A stretch of DNA of 64,000 nt, taken from positions 62,001 to 126,000 of the forward strand of contig JAKSYS010000025.1 in the NCBI GenBank assembly GCA_022925895.1, in the 5' to 3' direction. The notes beneath the pieces were generated by a model. It saw nothing but the letters and a program-made list of their open reading frames with translations. It did no database searches and had not been told where the DNA came from. This DNA is from Fragilaria crotonensis (lineage: Eukaryota > Bacillariophyta > Fragilariophyceae > Fragilariales > Fragilariaceae). This document shows, one piece after another, positions 1 to 11,773 of this stretch; the stretch's first letter is position 1, and every line of letters begins with the position of its first letter. The translations under genes were made by a program, and so were the position numbers.

Positions 1-1476
1 ACGCTGATCGTTAGTGCCCGGTCCAGCCATGTCAACATGGAGCCAACCGCCTTTATAATCCTCAGCAAGGTGCGACTCAATGAAATGCCCTGCGCAGCTC
101 GACTGCGCGTTGTTTCTGTCCTTGACAGAATTCTTCATATCCGCGACCTTGGAATTGAACTCATCCTTCAATAGTTCTGGAGCATAAAGAAGTGGGAAGA
201 CTAAATCCCCCGAAATTATTCCAGCCTTTATGGCCCGTTGTTCCAGTTCTTCTGAATTTGCCAAAATGCCAGCATGAACTTTCCCAGTCGCGATGAGCTG
301 CGCACCGGTCAACGTCGCCATGTCAACAACTAGATCGCATTCATAGTGTTTAGTTGCATGAGCGACGCCATCGCCGAGGACCAATCGTCCTTCAGCATCG
401 CAATTGTTGATTTCCACTGTCTTTCCAGAGTACAAGGTCAAGATGTCGTCATTTCGAAACGCTAACGGACCGATTGCATTCTCGGCCAAACACAATATGA
501 GAATCAACTTCTGATCAACCTGGAGCTTGACAGCAGCAAGGAATGCGCCTAGCATCCCAGCCGCACCTCCCATGTCGTGCTTCATTCCAGACATGCCATC
601 TTTTGACTTGAGAGAAAGGCCACCAGTGTCATAGACAATCCCCTTGCCGACTAGTGCGACGGTTTCTTTGGAATGCTGAGTCTGCGGATTATACTCCATG
701 ACGACCAGACGAGGAGGACTTTCCGCAGCCTTGCCGACTCCATAAAGTGCCCCGTATCCTTTTTCTTTCAATTCCTCACCCACAATCTCGGTCATGGTAA
801 CAGAATCGAAGCGATCGGCAACTTGCCGGCACTCGTTGACAAAGGCTGTGGTAGTCAATTCCTCCGGCGTACAATCGACGAGTCGACAGGCGAGCTGCAC
901 AGCTTCTGCCACCGCTTCGTCGGAATGGTCGGATCCACGAAGTTCTTGCAGCTTGTCATCAAAACACGACAGTCTCACGCTTGCCTCTACTTGCACCTGG
1001 CCTGTTTTTCGGTTGTACAGGGGCAATGCCTTGGCCACAGCAGAAGTTATGGCTGCGGGGTGTGAAACACCACAAACTCTGATCGACGTTATCCCCTTCT
1101 TAGGAACTGCAGATTTCAAGATTGATGTTATCTTGTGGACGGACATGGGGTGATTGTTACGACTGACAGAATCTGGCAGAGTGCAAAAGGTCAATGTTTT
1201 GCCAGTCTTCGGTAGGAAGGTTGTTGTCGACGACGCCGAGGTTTCCAGCATGGCATCCACTATTGATTCTTCAACCAAATCCATCTCAAGAGCCATCTTT
1301 CGTAACAATGGTTTCTTCCCGAACAAAAATGTTGCATCGGGGTCGCTTCCAGTAGGAGGAGCGCCGAATGAAAGTTTGAATGCCTGTAGCAGCGGAAGTG
1401 TCCGGATCTCTCGAACCTGAGTCACAAAACATGACGAGCGAGGAATGAGCAACGTTAATGAGCTGAACAACGCCAT
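1..1476 (-). CDS. NPEPL1: M17 leucyl aminopeptidase, NPEPL1-like (3' end outside window)
   Basis: Metal-dependent exopeptidase of family M17, closest by eye to NPEPL1 (probable aminopeptidase-like 1) rather than classical LAP. The uninterrupted reading frame starts at ATG 1474-1476 and runs off the left edge after about 490 codons. Visible in order: VGKGIVYDTGG with the metal-binding Lys and Asp; KHDMGGAAG; NNCDAEGRLVLGDG with the Asp-Glu pair and catalytic Arg; DMATLTGAQ; and the late block VADMKNSVKDRNNAQSSCAG, which NPEPL1 shares almost word for word. One oddity is Cys in place of the usual Thr in N-T-DAEGR. No clear targeting peptide is seen. A GTAC-rich spacer lies upstream. The family assignment is firm; the natural substrate is unknown. 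Confidence 0.9.
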   Translation of the reverse strand, partial: MALFSSLTLLIPRSSCFVTQVREIRTLPLLQAFKLSFGAPPTGSDPDATFLFGKKPLLRKMALEMDLVEESIVDAMLETSASSTTTFLPKTGKTLTFCTLPDSVSRNNHPMSVHKITSILKSAVPKKGITSIRVCGVSHPAAITSAVAKALPLYNRKTGQVQVEASVRLSCFDDKLQELRGSDHSDEAVAEAVQLACRLVDCTPEELTTTAFVNECRQVADRFDSVTMTEIVGEELKEKGYGALYGVGKAAESPPRLVVMEYNPQTQHSKETVALVGKGIVYDTGGLSLKSKDGMSGMKHDMGGAAGMLGAFLAAVKLQVDQKLILILCLAENAIGPLAFRNDDILTLYSGKTVEINNCDAEGRLVLGDGVAHATKHYECDLVVDMATLTGAQLIATGKVHAGILANSEELEQRAIKAGIISGDLVFPLLYAPELLKDEFNSKVADMKNSVKDRNNAQSSCAGHFIESHLAEDYKGGWLHVDMAGPGTNDQR

Positions 1477-2273
1477 TTTTGATCTCATTATCCAAGATGG
1501 TGATTGGTTTCTTGTTTTTGTTTATTCCTCAATGATCCAGCAGTTGATGGATGGCGATTTATGGTTTGTGACAACGTCAGTTGTGATCAGTGATCTTGTT
1601 AGTGTGATCGTGATCCGAAAGATCTCAGAATGAGTGTGATACAACGATACAACGTGTTATACTACAACGTGGTACGTGGTACAATGGTACCATCATAGAT
1701 ACCAGAGTACCGGGTACAGGTAGTACAATGGTACAAGAACTCCGTACTACAAAACCATGTATGTACTGTACCGTACCAATTGCTGTACAAAATGAAGCAT
1801 GCAGAGGAGTATGAACATTGCAACGTGCGAACGTCGGTCGGACCGTCGGCCCACCATGAATCACAGTTCAATTCGGAGTAGAGCTTATACAGAGAGTCAG
1901 CATACATATATATATATGAAGAAGATATGCGTATAGCATGTCATACATACAATGTTGCTACCATACAATCACGGTGCCAATATGAACTTAACAAGTCAAG
2001 GACAATCAATGGCTATCTAAGTTCTGGGAACACCAAATCCCATGTCAGAATCGCATTGGCGCGATGTACGATGTTAGCTACGTGAAACGATCAATTCCGC
2101 CCAAGACTGTAAAGCCATTTCTTTTGCATGTGGAGCGAGAGCGCAATTCATGGCTGTCGCCTTGTCTCGCACCAGTGTCGATTCCGCACATCGCTAGCAG
2201 GTATGGTCTCAGATACAGCAGATTGCACGATGCACGAGTTTCTTGGCAATCTCGTCTTGTCGGCGTGAGTTCT
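1477..2273. promoter_or_regulatory. Spacer: promoter side of the NPEPL1-like gene, 3' side of MCM8
   Basis: No gene is supported here. About 1630-1790, close to the NPEPL1 start, is rich in GTAC, TACC and GGTA steps. A short TA run lies near 1905-1917. The half next to the MCM8 stop codon is ordinary sequence. Readings on the plus strand near 2064-2561 are antisense shadows of MCM8. Confidence 0.5.
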
Positions 2274-4949
2274 CTAGATCAAAATCACCTTGTAGTTGCC
2301 ATTTCCAGTTTTCATGAGGATCCCTTCATTTCGCAAGTTATCAACCATTGTCGAGAAATCGTGAAGGGGACAATTGAGCTTTCCGGCGATGCGGCGCAAG
2401 TCGTCAATGCTACACTCCGCGCCCGCTCCGACAAGGCGGTACAGCTCATTTACAAACGCCTTTTTAATCTTGCGATTACTGACACCTCCGGCACCTCCCC
2501 TGGAGCGATCCACGGCACCGAATTCGTCAGTGTGGATCTCGTCCACAGATCTCGACATTAATTCAACGACATCGAGGGCGTCTTCTCGGAGGACATAATC
2601 GCGAAGACAAGCTTTCGCGCGAGCCTGGGATAACCGAATCAACGCCTCCAGCTGCCTTGTCGTTATAGGAACTGTGTCTTTTCGATTTCTGCCGTCGGTA
2701 GGGTAACGAAGGTTCATGAAGTATTCCTTCAGGACTTCGCCAGCGTCCTTGGTCAAAGCAGGCTTGCAGTATTCTCTTGCATAGGAGATGTAGTCTCTTA
2801 CCAACTCAGCTGGAAGGGGTTGCTTCTGAAACTGGGAAACCCACTCGAGACGCTCTTTCATAGGCATGCGATTCTCGGATTGCTCTCGGGCTGGTGGGAC
2901 AGAACGGTCTGTAGCCAAGACCTCATCAGTTCTATCACTTCGTGAGGTTGTCCCTCGGTGATGGTTCATAATGTTGCTTGCCACCAATCGGTCTTGTGCC
3001 TTATCTGCTCGATCTCGCAAGATAAACACCAAATCAAAGCGCGATAGTATCGGAGTCGCCATGTTGAGATTCTCAGCAACGGACTTACTCAAGTTATAGC
3101 TTCCGTGTTTGGGATTCGCGGCGGCAATGATGCTGCACCTCGCTGGTAGAGAAGCCACCACGCCTGCCTTTGCAATCGATATTTGTTGCTGTTCCATAGC
3201 CTCAAGCAGACCATCTTGGTGGGATTTAGCCATCTTATCGAATTCGTCAATGCAGCATATTCCCTGATCAGCTAAGACTAACGCCCCAGCTTCAATTCCT
3301 GCTTCTCCTCCTGCCTCCTTAGTCATACTGACAGTTAGTCCAGTCGTAGACGCTGTGTTTCCTCCAACGTAGACACTACGAGCTGCAACCTGGGTGGCGG
3401 CCAGCAGCATTTGGCTCTTTCCCATGCCAGGATCGCCGCATATGAGGAGGTGAGAGTTAGATCTGATGGTATTGCCATTTGTTGTCGCCGCGGGAGGCGT
3501 GCCCCCCAACAGGCACAGCAAAATTCCAGCCTTGACCATGTCGTGGCCAATAATTGACGGACAGAGCGATCTCACAAGTAAATCGAAAGGAAACGCCATG
3601 CGCTCCATCATACCAAAGTATCGATGATCAGCGTGGCAGAGTTGTGTAATCCTTTGCAGTTGCTGCTGAGAATAAACGACATTCCCCTGCTGATGTTGCT
3701 TTGATTGATCTCGCTGTTCGGACAACGTCGTAATCGAATGTCCTTCAAGGTAGAGTTTGTATGTGGACGTTTCTTGCGCACGTTTACCAGCACGACCAGC
3801 TGCAATGGCAGAGTTGACAGCCTGCACAGTGCACGCCACCATCACGATATCGCCTGGTCGACATGAATCCACAAGCTCGTTCGTCAGCTCAACTTCCATC
3901 TGCCGTGGAGTTCGACCTGCTTGCGATGTTGATTCTTCCTGCGATTCCTGTAGTCGCAATTCCTGTATGTTAATGTAGCGCGCAGAAGGTCGACTGAGGA
4001 TGAAATGCTTGGATCGACATTTGCTGGTGCTGCATTTCGCTGGAAACGAATACTGACCCTTATCGAACGCGTGGGTTGTGATTCCGCCGCATTTGGGACA
4101 CGAAAAGTCGGCAGTGAGTACGCGGAGTCGCTTCGGGCGCGCCTTGACGACATGTCCCTTTACCGTTAGAAACTTGTACGCCATGCCCGTTTTGACGTCC
4201 ATCATTCGAACTTGTGGAAATACGTGGAGAAATCGAACGACCCATTGGCATGCGTCAAGGAGGCGATCTACTTGTCGAGAGGATTGGCGTGCCAAAGTGA
4301 CAACGGCGAGTCCAATGGCGGAAGCGATGGCTGCGAGGGCTTCTTGGGGGCGATGGTATAGGAAGGCACCAAACGAATGGCGCTTCACAAATTCTTCCGA
4401 CGGCGTCGCACCCTTTAGTTCAAAGTGATGTAATTCCGAGAGGAAGTCTTCGTGTTGCATCGAAATTATCTTCCGACCCTCCATCAGATTCAATTGCTGA
4501 TCGTTCTGGAGTATTATGTTTACAAAGTTGCAAAGGCAGCTATCAACACTGTTTTTGACGTATAAAGGAGTTTGTTGCGGTTCATGCTGAGCAATTTCAG
4601 TTTCGTCATTCTCGCTTATCTCATTTTGTAACGATAAATTCCTCTTGAGCAAAGCTCGAAAGAAGGCGTGCAGACGACGGATGAAAACGTGGGTATGCTC
4701 CTCAATCTTTTCGTTCGGCGGAATCGTTGGTCTAACATCCACAAGCGGCCGGTTTTGTGTAGACCATATCCGTAACAGATCTTGACGCTGGACCTGCGTC
4801 AGTTCTGGTGGAAGAGGCGCTGACATGCTTCGATGCTGCCGGTAACGCCTGCGCTGGATGGATTGACAATAATGAGTTTCGGTGTCTTCGTCGTCAATCG
4901 ACAACTGATTTGTCGGAACGAAATATGGCGCGCCAGCAACGCATGACAT
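2274..4949 (-). CDS. MCM8: MCM8 DNA helicase
   Basis: AAA+ helicase of the MCM family that acts with MCM9 in homologous recombination, fork repair and meiosis. A single uninterrupted frame of about 890 codons. A C4 zinc finger (CPKCGG followed by KCSTSKC) lies in the N-terminal OB region. The ATPase core has Walker A GDPGMGKSQ, the block QGICCIDEFDKM (Walker B), SLPARCSIIAAANPKHG, and the arginine-finger block LSRFDLVF. The zinc site, the KAGVV-SLPAR block and the C-terminal winged-helix ending near NYKVI match MCM8 better than MCM2-7 or MCM9. The frame stays open to 5030, but that part is GTAC-rich spacer without a good start. ATG at 4949 (MSCVAG) or 4826 (MSAPLP) are the likely starts. The divergent neighbour is SKI2. 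Confidence 0.9.
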   Translation of the reverse strand: MSCVAGAPYFVPTNQLSIDDEDTETHYCQSIQRRRYRQHRSMSAPLPPELTQVQRQDLLRIWSTQNRPLVDVRPTIPPNEKIEEHTHVFIRRLHAFFRALLKRNLSLQNEISENDETEIAQHEPQQTPLYVKNSVDSCLCNFVNIILQNDQQLNLMEGRKIISMQHEDFLSELHHFELKGATPSEEFVKRHSFGAFLYHRPQEALAAIASAIGLAVVTLARQSSRQVDRLLDACQWVVRFLHVFPQVRMMDVKTGMAYKFLTVKGHVVKARPKRLRVLTADFSCPKCGGITTHAFDKGQYSFPAKCSTSKCRSKHFILSRPSARYINIQELRLQESQEESTSQAGRTPRQMEVELTNELVDSCRPGDIVMVACTVQAVNSAIAAGRAGKRAQETSTYKLYLEGHSITTLSEQRDQSKQHQQGNVVYSQQQLQRITQLCHADHRYFGMMERMAFPFDLLVRSLCPSIIGHDMVKAGILLCLLGGTPPAATTNGNTIRSNSHLLICGDPGMGKSQMLLAATQVAARSVYVGGNTASTTGLTVSMTKEAGGEAGIEAGALVLADQGICCIDEFDKMAKSHQDGLLEAMEQQQISIAKAGVVASLPARCSIIAAANPKHGSYNLSKSVAENLNMATPILSRFDLVFILRDRADKAQDRLVASNIMNHHRGTTSRSDRTDEVLATDRSVPPAREQSENRMPMKERLEWVSQFQKQPLPAELVRDYISYAREYCKPALTKDAGEVLKEYFMNLRYPTDGRNRKDTVPITTRQLEALIRLSQARAKACLRDYVLREDALDVVELMSRSVDEIHTDEFGAVDRSRGGAGGVSNRKIKKAFVNELYRLVGAGAECSIDDLRRIAGKLNCPLHDFSTMVDNLRNEGILMKTGNGNYKVILI

Positions 4950-5395
4950 CACGATGTTTTTCAGAGTGTAGCACTGGTATGTCATAATGTACAGAAAACG
5001 TGACATATCATACCTGGCACTGTATGTCACGCGTCACGCCGATGAATACTGTGTCCTTGTACCTGGGTGAGATACAGCACACTCCACGACGCTGTATAAG
5101 CAGTAGACATAATCCCAGTACACCCGTACACTAAACTACTGGGAAATTTAAATAGGAGCACTCTACTGTACTTTCTTGGTGAATCCAATACGTTGGCACA
5201 CCGTTCAAATTGTGTATTCCAGTACGAGTATGATGACAACAGACGCCGTACGGCTTTAACATGCATCCATCAGTTGTGTCTCTACAATGTACCGTATCAC
5301 AGTCGGTGGAGAACGGGCGAGTATACTTGCAGGATCAAAAACGACAGTCTCAACAATCAATCAACTACACAGTTCAGACAGACACTCTTCCAGCC
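4950..5395. promoter_or_regulatory. Divergent promoter spacer between MCM8 and SKI2
   Basis: About 450 bases between two divergent starts. It contains many GTAC, GTACT and TACAG steps from roughly 4980 to 5230 and no supportable gene. It presumably holds both promoters; no TATA box or known initiator could be picked out. Confidence 0.45.
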
Positions 5396-8300
5396 ATGGC
5401 CGGTTGTCTTAGCGTTGAGCGACTTCACCAGATCCTACTGGAAGAGGAAGAGGAGAATCGTCGGCGTGAGAAAATACGAAGAGTCAAAGAATCGGAAACA
5501 GCCGCGGTCCAAAAACACCTGAACAAGATTTGGCAACAACATGGCATGCAAGCCCCTTTTGAGGGAGCCTGGATTCGGCCGCTGCCATCGTCTCTCTATA
5601 AAACACCACTTTCAGCTCCACAAACAACTCTGGCGACGTGGAGTTCGTTACCTAAGCCAATTCAAGACAAATTAACAGCCAAGCCAAACGAACTTGGTGT
5701 TGTGGAGGTCCCTCTTGCGGCGTTCGTCCCAGGTGAACAAGGCATATCCTTGCAACAAAGGCCACTGGCTGGAAATCTAGCAAATAAATTGAAGGAGTAC
5801 ACACGTGGCGTACCTGGTCAGACAAAACCCTTTCGGGCGGGAGGGGTGGATGTGGTAGAGGAGGAGCACGTGAACCCATACCACACACCAGAAGCTATTC
5901 AACGTGCACTGAAGCCCATAGATCAGGGGACTGAAGCAAGTTGGAAGGATGGGAGTCTCTTCACTGCACCTCCAGGGCTAGACTTTGATGTAGGTCTCGG
6001 ATGGGAGGATGTTTACTTGACCAAGCCGGCACCGACGAGGGAAACATCGATGGGCGACATACCCTTGCCGAACTCGTCACAGGATCGCGATGCTGGCGGA
6101 GGACAAGCGCAAGGAAGCGCAAGCGCTGTAGAATACACGAAACAAGGCGTGTGGGAACGAAGTTACTTTGATGACGATTCTCTTTGGAGAAAGCAGTTCG
6201 GATGAGTCTGACGAAGATGAGGACGACGACGTTGAGGATCAAGTTACGGCTGATGTAACCGCCATTCCAGAATCCCTGTGCCCAACGTGGAGCTCAAGGA
6301 AGACAATGAATTTGTCACCACTGGTGCCGACGATGTTGACGAGCTATTGTCAGCACTTTTATTCATGATGTCGTCAAGAAATCGTTGACTGAACTCCCTA
6401 CCAACAATCACTTGCAGCTCGCTCACGAGCACGCAGAGATGGCGCGAAATACCACGCGGAAGACGTGGGCGGTCACGAAGCTACTACCGATTGACGATTT
6501 CAACTCCTTGATTCCTAATCCAGCGATGACCTTCTCATTTACGTTGGATGATTTCCAGCAGCAAGCAGTCGCTCGACTTGAACGATCCGAATCCATTTTT
6601 GTAGCAGCCCACACCTCTGCCGGTAAAACAGTGTGCGCAGAATATGCGATTGCGCTTTGCAAACAACACTGCACTCGATGTATCTACACGTCACCTATCA
6701 AAGCTTTGTCGAATCAAAAATTTCGAGACTTTTGTCAGAAGTTTGGCGCAGAAAACGTCGGTTTGGTGACGGGGGACATGCAAATCAATGTTGATGATTC
6801 GACATGCCTCATCATGACGACTGAGATTTTGCGATCCATGCTCTATCGTGGTGCCGACTTGATCCGTGATATCGAATGGGTAGTATTCGACGAAGTTCAC
6901 TATGTGAATGACTCGGAACGCGGTGTGGTGTGGGAAGAAGTGATCATTATGCTACCTCAATACGTCAATATGATCTTTCTGTCCGCGACAACGCCCAATA
7001 CGATTGAGTTTTCGGATTGGATTGGTCGAACCAAGCGCAAACCAGTTCATGTCATCCGCACGAGCTATCGACCAGTTCCGTTATCTCACTATCTGTGGGC
7101 CGGCTTAAAATTGCATAAAATCATGGAAGGCAAGAGCGGTTTTATTGAATTGGGTCACAAAGAGGCATCCAAGTCGTTGAAACCGACGAAAGAAGCCAAG
7201 GGAGAAAAACCTAAGCGATCAACAGGAACAGGCGCGAAACAACTCGCTTGGCAGCAGTCAGGAAGCAAGGCCGACTGGATGTCACTGATTCGATACCTCG
7301 AACGCGAAGGGCTTACTCCTACGGTGACATTCTCATTCTCCAAGAAAAAGTGCGAGGAAATTGCCAACATGTTGCGCTCGCTTGACCTCAATACGGCGTC
7401 TGAGCGATCAGCGGTTCAAGGATTCACGATTCAGACTGTCGCCCGGCTATCCCCTAACGATGCACAATTACCTCAAGTTTTGACAGTCTGTGAAATGGTT
7501 ACAAGGGGCATCGGAATCCATCATGGTGGTTTGCTCCCCATCTTGAAGGAAATGGTTGAGATTCTGTTTTCGCGGAACCTCATCAAGGTGCTTTTCGCGA
7601 CAGAAACGTTCGCGATGGGGGTGAATATGCCGGCACGAAGTGTTGTCTTCAATTCCATCCGAAAGCACGACGGAACGCAATTCCGTGAGCTCGAGCCAGG
7701 CGAATACACACAGATGGCCGGAAGAGCTGGTCGTCGGGGGCTTGACAAGGTCGGAACTGTTGTGGTTTGCTGCTTTGGAGAGACGCCTCCACCTGTGCCA
7801 ATACTCAGGAATATGTTGACGGGTTCGTCTACAAAGCTACAATCTCAATTCAGATTGACCTACAACATGATTCTAAATCTCTTGAGGGTAGAAGATATGA
7901 GCGTTGAAGGCATGATCAAAAGGTCGTTCTCAGAGTTTGCAACTCAGCGTGCTCTCACCGCCAACGAATACCCAAAGCTACTCAGTAAGGGAGAAAAGAC
8001 TCTAGCAAAGCTTGATGCTCAATTCAGAGAGGATTCTGACAGCCGACTCGGTGCGGAGGACCTGCAGGACTATTTTGAAGTTTCATCGGCTCTCCTGACT
8101 GTCAACGATGAACTGCTATCGTACATTCTCGATACGAGTGGTGGTGACGGAGGGAATCTGTTCATCCCCGGCCGAGTTTTGCTCGTCAGTGCTGCTAGGA
8201 AACATGGTTACGTGAGGACTCCTGCTATGATTGTCAAGGGTCCCGATCTTCGACAGGGATCAGAGCGGTCATTAATCTGTTTGGTCCTCCTCCCTGAAAC

Positions 8301-9549
8301 CTATCTCCCCCCGAAGCAGGGAGAGGAACCGAATGCAGCATCCTCCTTGAAAATAAGCGCAAACCCAGGCACGATCAATTTCATTGGGGAGGCAAAACGC
8401 AGGTTTTATGCGATTCACAAAATAGGATTGGATGAAATCATTCTTGTGTCGTCAATGAAGCGCAAAATCGACCCCAGCGCTCTGCTTCGTCAGGAATTAA
8501 GCTCATCCACGACGCGCGCTTTGAATGATCCATTCGCCAATATTGCGTCTGTTGGGGGAAAGAACGACGTCGATTTCTTCGCTGGCATGAAATCGAGGGC
8601 GGCAAAAAATGACGATGCCTTTTCCGTCAAGAAGCCTGCGAACAAGGCCAATGATGCTCAGTTACTGGAAGATGTTGTTGCATTCCTTGTTGAGGCTGAG
8701 TTGACGGAGCGACAAGGTTCCCTGGGATTGATGAATATGAAAGAGTGCGTTAAACAAGGCACGGATGTTATTGAGTATCGTCACCACTGTGACAAGATGG
8801 AGGATCTGGTCGTGTCTATGAGATGTTTCGCTTCACATTTCCACCCCGCGATCGAAACTCACTACGCAGCATTCGAGAGGAAGGAGACACTTCGCAGACG
8901 CATTAACGTTCTTCGTCATTTATTGTCGAATGAATCTCTTCAACTCTTCCCTGATTTTCTCCAGAGAAAAGCGGTTCTCCAGACACTAGGATATGTCGAT
9001 GACAAAGAGACAGTTTGTGTCAAGGGTAGAGTGGCATGCGAAGTAAATACCTGCCAAGAACTCATTGCAACGGAGATGGTTTTTGAAGGAATCCTGAATG
9101 AGTTAGAGCCTGCCGAGATCGTGGCTGCGCTGAGTGCTCTGGTGTACCAAGAGAAGAGCGGAAACGACGAGTTTGACTCCGAACTGCCGGCGCAACTGTT
9201 GGACTGTTGCAAGCTGATGCAGAAGATTGCGACAAACTTGGGTCAGCTTCAGAAGGAACATGGCCTGGATGTTGATCCAGCTGAGTACTGTGATGGATCA
9301 TTAAAGTTTGGTCTTGTTCACGTAGTGTACGAGTGGGCATTAGGAGTTTCCTTCAAAGACATATGCGACCTTACAGATGTACAGGAGGGATCAATCGTTC
9401 GATGCATTACAAGACTGGATGAATTGTGCCGCGAAATAAGAAACTGCGCGCGTGTCGTTGGAAACCCCACGTTGTATCGAAAGATGGAGGCTGCTAGCAT
9501 GGCTATCAAACGGGATATTGTGTTTGCATCCAGCCTTTACGTAAGCTAG
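5396..9549 (+). CDS. SKI2: SKI2-type RNA helicase (SKIV2L), N-terminal frame breaks
   Basis: DExH RNA helicase of the Ski complex, which feeds cytoplasmic mRNA into the exosome. The start is ATG 5396 in a good context (CAGCCATGG). The N-terminal part (PGLDFDVGLGWEDVYL) is typical of SKI2. The core from 6385 reads for 1,054 codons without a break: the Q-motif region, AAHTSAGKT (Walker A), TSPIKALSNQKFRDF, FDEVHYVND (DEVH box), FLSATTPN, QMAGRAGRRGLD (motif VI) and a C-terminal DSHCT domain. Between about 6180 and 6355 the coding signal passes through three frames: DDDSL, then an Asp/Glu-rich run, then VELKEDNEFVTTGADDVDELL, then DVVKKSLTELP. A normal intron does not explain all of this, so small sequence errors are likely, perhaps with one intron. 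The stop codon lies 16 bases from that of the convergent PPR-TrmB gene. Confidence 0.9.
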
Positions 9550-9565
9550 GCACGTCTCGTTAGAT

Positions 9566-11773
9566 TTAAAATCGTTTCTTCTCCTTCTTGACATCCATGT
9601 TATGTCCACTCGTACGCCGGACCGCCACGATGAAGCGTTTGCTTTGTTCTGCGTGCGTTCCTGCACCCGTCTTCCAGAGACGATCAAAGTAGCTCTGACC
9701 AGCTGTGCCTTGAAGAGTCGCATGGCGAACATTTTCTCCTGGTTGCCCTCAAAAGAGAAACAGGACCGAATGACTCGATGGTCCTCATACCATTGATGCT
9801 CAACGGCTCCATTAAGGCGGGCCGTGATTTCAAAGCTTTCACTAGTGACACACAGATCAACCTTGCGTACATTCGATTGTCGGTCACAATGATCAGCTGG
9901 CCTTCTCGTGGTTCTAAACATTCAACGGCGGCGATAAGGATATCTGAACTTAACATGTGCCCTGGTTCATCTCCGCCAGCAGAAATCTGTGCCAGCATGG
10001 CATCATCGGCGCCGTAAGTTTGAGTGGGAGGTTCAGGATGGTTGACGAATATCGTAGACACCGTAGCTTTTCTGACTCGGCTTCTAAGGAATGAGCCGCA
10101 TTCAGCGCCGACGCAGCACAAGTTAGTCAACGGCTTGTCGCTCAGAACTACACGAGCAAACGTCTGAGCAACTCGATCAGCGCGAAGTTCCACTGCAACA
10201 AAATCTCGCTCCGGTTTGCTTCTCGCTTGGTGAACAGCCCAATCTCCAAAACCCGACCCAAGCTCAATGTCAAGCGGTCGCTTGATAGCCCCTATATCGC
10301 CTGGCGTAAACAGATCTGAAAATGGAATGTAACCGTCTGGATCAACGGCTGTGGCATTTTGAAGACCCAACTTCTTAAGTATCTCTTCACATTGCTGAGA
10401 AGTAAGCACTGTCAAGTTCGCAAATGCGGGATTATCCCGCGCCACGAATGCCAAAAAAGATGCTTTCAGACCAAACGATATCCATTTTGTAGTCATGAGC
10501 TCTCTGAGAACTCTGTCGCCCTCGCTCGATTCAAGCTCAGACTTTTTGGTACGGGTCGGCAAGGCAGTACTGCCTCCGCCGGACAAGTAGAAGAGGCGAG
10601 TGATGAGCAAGTTGCAAAGTACTTCAGCTGCACTCTTTGCATTGTGTTTGCGTTTCTTCAAGAAATCCAGGATGATAGTCGCCTCCTTCCGAACTTCCGC
10701 CAGCCTATGTCCTCGATACAGTGCATTAGAAGCCGTTCGCTGGCCACCCGCATCCGGCCTCCAGGATCTTTTCCCACCCTGCGCAGTATTCGATGTCGCG
10801 CCTGAAGCATCACATCCAACACCTCGTTTCGCAGAATCCACTGCATTGAGGGCACTCTGGGCCGCATGACGAGCGCAGTTGAGTCCCAACATTGCTTTGG
10901 CGCGGGCGTAGGCCAGCAAACAGATGGACAAGGATTCCAAGGCGCTCGGATCGTCTCCTTGGTAGGAGTCGCCCTTGCTTCCTCGAGTGATTTTAATTTT
11001 CATCACCTGAGTCAATCTATTAATTTCTTTGTCAGCGTCATCCAATCTCATTGCTTGGCAAAGTTGAGTGACGTAATAGTCGAATGATGAAGCGTCCTGA
11101 TTGAATTTTCCGGCCCTTTTCCAGGCGATTTCACTCGTAACGACACCGCCTGCGACGTTGTTGTTCTCGAATGTTGATGCTGCCCATAAACAGCCTCTTA
11201 GAAGCGTATTCAGTGACCGCGCGTTGGGGTTGGCCTGCTGACACATTTCTTCAAACAGAGCGGCCCCCTTGTGCATCATGCCTGAATGAGCATAGCCTTT
11301 CAATAGAGCTGTATATGTTTCAACAGTGATTCGCATGCCAGCTTTCTTCATGTCGGCAAAAATGCGTTCACCTTCTGAGATGGCCCCACATCGAGCGGCG
11401 CAGTCAATGACGCTACAGGCGTGGTGACTATCACGTATACCGTCATTTGCCTTCGATCTGTACAAAGTCAAGGCATCGTCAAGCCGCTTTCGCGATGAAA
11501 ACTCCTTGAGTCGGGCTGAAAGCTCCAAAGCTTCTTTCCCAGGAGGAGCTCTCTTCTCAAACCGAGGCCGCTTATTTGACGGCTGAGGAGGAGGGCTTGC
11601 GCTCGTTGGTTCTGCATCAACTGCTATGTCAACGTCGTTCACATCCGATACTTTTCGCTTTGACCTCTCCTCTTTCGTTTCTGCTTCTTGGTTTGGTCAC
11701 TTCTTTCCGCCTCGAGAGTAACCTTTGCTGCTTTCTTCTTTAGGGCTTCGTCAAATAAACTTCCAAACACCAT
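9566..11773 (-). CDS. PPR protein fused to TrmB-like tRNA (guanine-N7) methyltransferase
   Basis: The N-terminal half has pentatricopeptide repeats (for example TVETYTALLKGYAHSGMM and the ARSLNTLLRGC block), which bind RNA. The C-terminal half is a TrmB/METTL1-type Rossmann methyltransferase: ELGSGFGDWAVHQA (SAM site), DFVAVELRADRVAQ, CVGAECGSFL and IFVNHPEP, the family's substrate motif. It should make m7G in tRNA, with the PPR part guiding specificity. The main frame covers 9684-11642, but its first residue is GTG. A better start is ATG 11773 (MVFGSLFDEALKKK) in another frame. The family's C-terminus appears after a frame change near 9720-9760 (QSYFDRLWKTGAGTHAEQ) and ends at TAA 9566-9568. 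The GAGGGC context there suggests lost bases in homopolymers. A nuclear-type basic stretch follows the N-terminus; no clear organelle peptide is seen. Confidence 0.8.

Noticed and set aside
2064-2561. 165-codon plus-strand frame starting in the spacer
   Set aside because: Antisense to the conserved C-terminus of MCM8; composition follows that gene.
6255-6270. GTAACC...CCAG as a mini-intron in SKI2
   Set aside because: Only 16 bases, far below any plausible intron, and removal leads to an early stop.
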